Below are positions 60,801 through 64,000 of a stretch of 64,000 nt of DNA, piece after piece; the first letter of the stretch is position 1; each line of letters starts with the position of its first letter. The notes under the pieces were generated by a model that was given only the letters and a program-made list of their open reading frames with translations, was not told the DNA's origin and searched no databases. This DNA is from Abelmoschus esculentus (lineage: Eukaryota; Streptophyta; Magnoliopsida; Malvales; Malvaceae): the NCBI GenBank assembly GCA_035048815.1, contig JAUCBN010000042.1, forward strand, positions 2,108,001-2,172,000, in the 5' to 3' direction. The position numbers and the translations under genes were made by a program.

Positions 60801-62200
60801 TTCAATTGGACTTTATTACGTAAATCAAATATCCTTAAAAATTATTAATATTTTTTTTGTTCATAAGGTATTGTATAATCCGATCGATAATTTTTTTTAA
60901 CGAAATTGATATTTGTGAATGGATGACGACAATAAAAAGTAAAAGTGATGGGTTGATTAATTAAGTTATTATTAAAAAAAAAATAAAGGTTTAATATCCA
61001 ATTATGTGTCTAAAATATTTTTTTGAATTATTTTTGGTTTTTAGTTTTAAATATGTGTCTAAAATTTTAATTTAAGTCTTTTTAAGTTATCTAATTATTT
61101 ATAAAAAAAGCCATCTACCAATAAAAATATGACAAGTGACAAACTTATTTTTTTTAATTATTTTTTAAATAAAATTAAAATCTTATTTTTTTAATTGATA
61201 ATTTTAAATTTTTACAAAATAATCTCAAACTCCTAACCTAAAACCCAAAATTCTTAAATTATCATTGTTTTCCCAATCAATCATTGTCTATAACTGACAG
61301 TAGATATACCGTTGACTTTCGTAGCATACTTATCTGTTATATTATTTTTTATTACCAAACATTAAATTTAATTAGTTTATATTGTGATTGCTTTTAATTA
61401 TAACATAATTTAGATTTTATCTATGTGATGAACTTTATGTTTTGTTTTTAATATAATATTTTAAATTATAAAATTGATATTTCTAAAATTTTATTTTTTT
61501 CTATTTTAATCAATTATTTAACAATAATATAAAATAATTAAAAATAAAAATAATATTTATTAAAAAAATTACCGATGTATAACATTAATAACGTTTAATT
61601 AGTGATATTCAATATTAATAAATATAATAATATTCTATTATAAACTATTTTGTCCGTTTATCAAAGAATTTTAGGTTCTATTTCTCTTGTACACTATTTT
61701 TTCCGCTTTTAAACACAAAGATTAGGTACCGCTTAACACTTATCTAAATTATATAATTAATTTGATAAAATATATTTATAGTTAATTTAAAATATATAAC
61801 ATCATATCATTATTTAGTTACTTATAAAGGTACCACATCATTAAACTAATACGCTACATCACATAAAATGATTGTTGGTTCACTAATGATTTTTATTAAA
61901 TATATTTAAAATAATTTAAAACGTTAAAATCTTAAATCAACGAATATTGAAAAGCTAATTTTTTTCTTTATGCCTCTATTTTCTTTGACGATAAAGTAAT
62001 GACTCTTAATTTATTCCCTTCAACCTAAAAACATTAATAATGAGCTACCATAAAACATTTTATATTATTATAGTAATATATATATCATCTTGTTAGTAAA
62101 TCAAAATATAATTTAATTTATTATAGTTTAAATTTTATAATATAACATATAAACTATACCCTCTATCTTTTAAAAAATACTTTTTAATAATCATACCATA
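57900..62200. other. Long gene-free AT-rich region
   Basis: More than 4 kb with no open frame of note and no recognised transposon protein. It is strongly AT-rich throughout. GGTTAATTATCGAATGGTCA near 59010 resembles the ends of the cotton-type short elements elsewhere in the window, but no paired end was found. Confidence 0.6.
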
Positions 62201-62558
62201 CTTTTAAAAACAATATCAAACCAACCCTAGACCAACAATCAAATCATATTTCGAAGTGCCAAAAGCATGTAACAATCTAGTTAAAAACACACACCCAACA
62301 TCGCATGTTCTAAATATAGGCATATGAAATCCAGCGAAGGATACAAGTCTAATTAGTTTATCTGAAATGAAAACTAGGTAGGCACGCATCTTCTCCAGCT
62401 TCTGAGACATGAGGATCAGCTCTGCAACAGCTTCTGACCTGTCATCAAATGAAATAGGGTACAGTTTCCAGGGAATTTGTATGGGTAAAAACATTGTTGC
62501 AGATACCGAGTATCAACGGACAATATATACCAATCAAAGACAATACAGGGGCTTCAGA

Positions 62559-64000
62559 TCAAGACCCGGATAAACTCTTGCTCCTGCTCCTGCTCCTGCT
62601 AATGCTGCATCTTTGGGGACTAGTACTCCTTCCTTTTTGGATCTGCAGAGAATCCGGTAAATATAGTGTAAAACATATAAACGAGAATATGCATTAAAAG
62701 GAGGGAATAGCAAACTGGATAGATTAACTGCACAATGGGACATAACCAGTATTTAAAAATGGTGAGGGGGAAACAGATTGAATTTCAAAAACTTCAGAAG
62801 ATATAGTCAAAGGGATAACTTACAGAAGGCAAAGGAGATCTGGACCTTGATGGAGATCTGCAAAAGTTCCAGAAAGAATACAAGTTTAAAATCAACACGC
62901 TCCGTTTAACAACTTTCTTGTCCAAGAGCCTTGATGCTACTTCCACATCAGAATCACCGTATATGAAAAGAGTAAAAACGTAAAGCATAAAACTTCAGCA
63001 GATAAGCAGGAAATAAAGGGGACAGCTCACAAACTGCATACATAATTAAAAACGCCTAGTCTAATAAAATGAAATTCGTAAAAGAATTAATTTTTCATAT
63101 TCCAAAACCAGTGTATAGTGAATGAGCATTCTCCCCTATTATTGCAATTCCCAGGTAATCCAATAAGCATATCCTATTAGCTTGGCAATATCCAGAGAGC
63201 TGAAATCGACAGTGGAATATTTGTACTGCTCAATGATGCTGAGCTGCAAATCCCAGAGAACTACGATAAATCCAGCTCTACTATTGCAATTCCTTGTAAA
63301 GGATTCCAGCTTTATTATCGCAGTCCATTGCCTCCTTTGTTCCCAATCTAGCACCCATGGACATTTATGATGCTATGCATATTAGACAAGGGACAATGCA
63401 GGTTTTAAAGTTTCCCATCTAAAAAATAGCATACCTCTGCAACCAAATGAGTTGCATGCAATTGAACCATATTCCCACAAGATCCCAATATGTAATCCCC
63501 AGTTTGCTGCATAAATCCATATCTAAAAAGACAAATAAGACAACTTTCATATGACAACATGAAAAAAAAGTGGATGTAGTTCAAAGGAGGGATACAGTCC
63601 AAAACCAATTTCTCAGATAGCCCATCTTCTAGATGAAGGGAACACACAACTCGAAAGCAAAAGCTGACACTGACAACCACAAGAATACCCAATAGCATTA
63701 TCCTTGTTACAACAAAGGCATAGACAATGTGAAGGGAGAAGCAAGAATACCTTGACAAAGACGGAGACCTTGATGCAGAGCGGGAGCGAGGAGACTTTGA
63801 TCTTAACTTCACAGGTGACTTGCGCGAAGACTTTGCTCTTGGAGATTTGCTGGTTTACACTTGAAAGGTTAACAAGCAATGTCTAAAGAATAAATAAATT
63901 TTATATTCTATAAGATTTAAGAAAAACCTGCGGCTCCTGCTTCGGCTATAGCTGCGACCAGGGCTTCGGCTTCTCGATAGAGAACGGCCACGACTAGGGC
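62559..64000 (-). CDS. SR splicing factor, RS-domain C-terminus (partial, SR34/SR30-like)
   Basis: SR proteins bind exonic enhancers through RRMs and recruit spliceosome parts through the RS tail in nuclear speckles. Only the tail is here; the RRMs lie beyond the right edge. Exons: 64000(edge)-63928, 63849-63751, 62857-62824, 62642-62559. Joined, they give a continuous RS domain: SRGRSLSRSRSPGRSYSRS, then KSPRAKSSRKSPVK, SRSPSRSRSPLPS, and a last exon rich in SRSRSRSKS ending GS-stop at 62559. The word RSRSPLP is typical of the SF2/ASF-like plant group. Phases agree at all three junctions. The 0.9-kb intron between 62857 and 63751 is long for this gene and could be alternatively spliced, as is common in SR genes. 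Inference: autoregulated splicing. Confidence 0.85.

Overview
The window is plant nuclear DNA. It has long AT-rich intergenic stretches, spliced GT-AG genes with many short exons, several inverted-repeat (MITE-like) elements, a solo LTR, degenerate TTTAGGG-like repeats, and plant-only gene families (GH3, RALF, NLA, ABCC4/14-type). The protein sequences look like those of a core eudicot, and their wording recalls Malvaceae such as cotton. That family assignment is inference from memory and was not tested.

Layout from left to right. 1-0.8 kb: first coding exon of CUL1 (minus). 2.2-6.0 kb: a WEE1 kinase gene (minus) whose ten exons keep good splice sites, but three of them are each one base short, so the frame is broken three times. 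8.1-10.9 kb: ATG18a-type autophagy WD40 protein (plus). 12.3-13.0 kb: solo LTR with a 5-bp target duplication. 13.4-14.4 kb: single-exon cytosolic sulfotransferase (minus). 14.7-16.8 kb: cluster of small foldback elements, including a Tourist-like MITE. 19.4-21.7 kb: GH3.9-type amido synthetase (minus). 25.5-25.8 kb: broken RALF peptide gene (plus). 26.4-27.9 kb: heat shock factor binding protein (minus), with an AT-AC (U12-type) intron and a first coding exon that is only the ATG. 30.5-31.9 kb: DNA element with terminal inverted repeats. 32.1-41.1 kb: 27-exon FHA plus AAA ATPase (plus). 43.0-44.4 kb: inverted-repeat-bounded block made of a ~186-bp tandem repeat and an ATTCGAAT-rich minisatellite. 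46.9-52.8 kb: ABCC4/14-type full-length ABC transporter (plus). 53.1-53.9 kb: decayed NLA/BAH1 (SPX-RING) relic (minus). 55.0-57.8 kb: 13-exon GH1 beta-glucosidase (minus). 57.9-62.5 kb: gene-free AT-rich DNA. 62.6 kb to the edge: RS-rich C-terminus of an SR splicing factor (minus).

There is no operon-like organisation; the genes are independent. Two cell-cycle genes (CUL1 and WEE1) lie head to tail at the left, and WEE1 has a canonical E2F site just upstream of its ATG. Every other multi-exon gene reads through in frame from exon lengths alone: ATG18a 411 aa, GH3.9 596, HSBP 89, AAA 1243, ABCC 1508 and BGLU 511. The three one-base losses in WEE1 are therefore local and not a general property of this sequence.

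I found no tRNA, rRNA, CRISPR or organelle-derived segment. All gene models come from reading splice sites and protein family motifs by eye; none was tested by alignment or transcript data.
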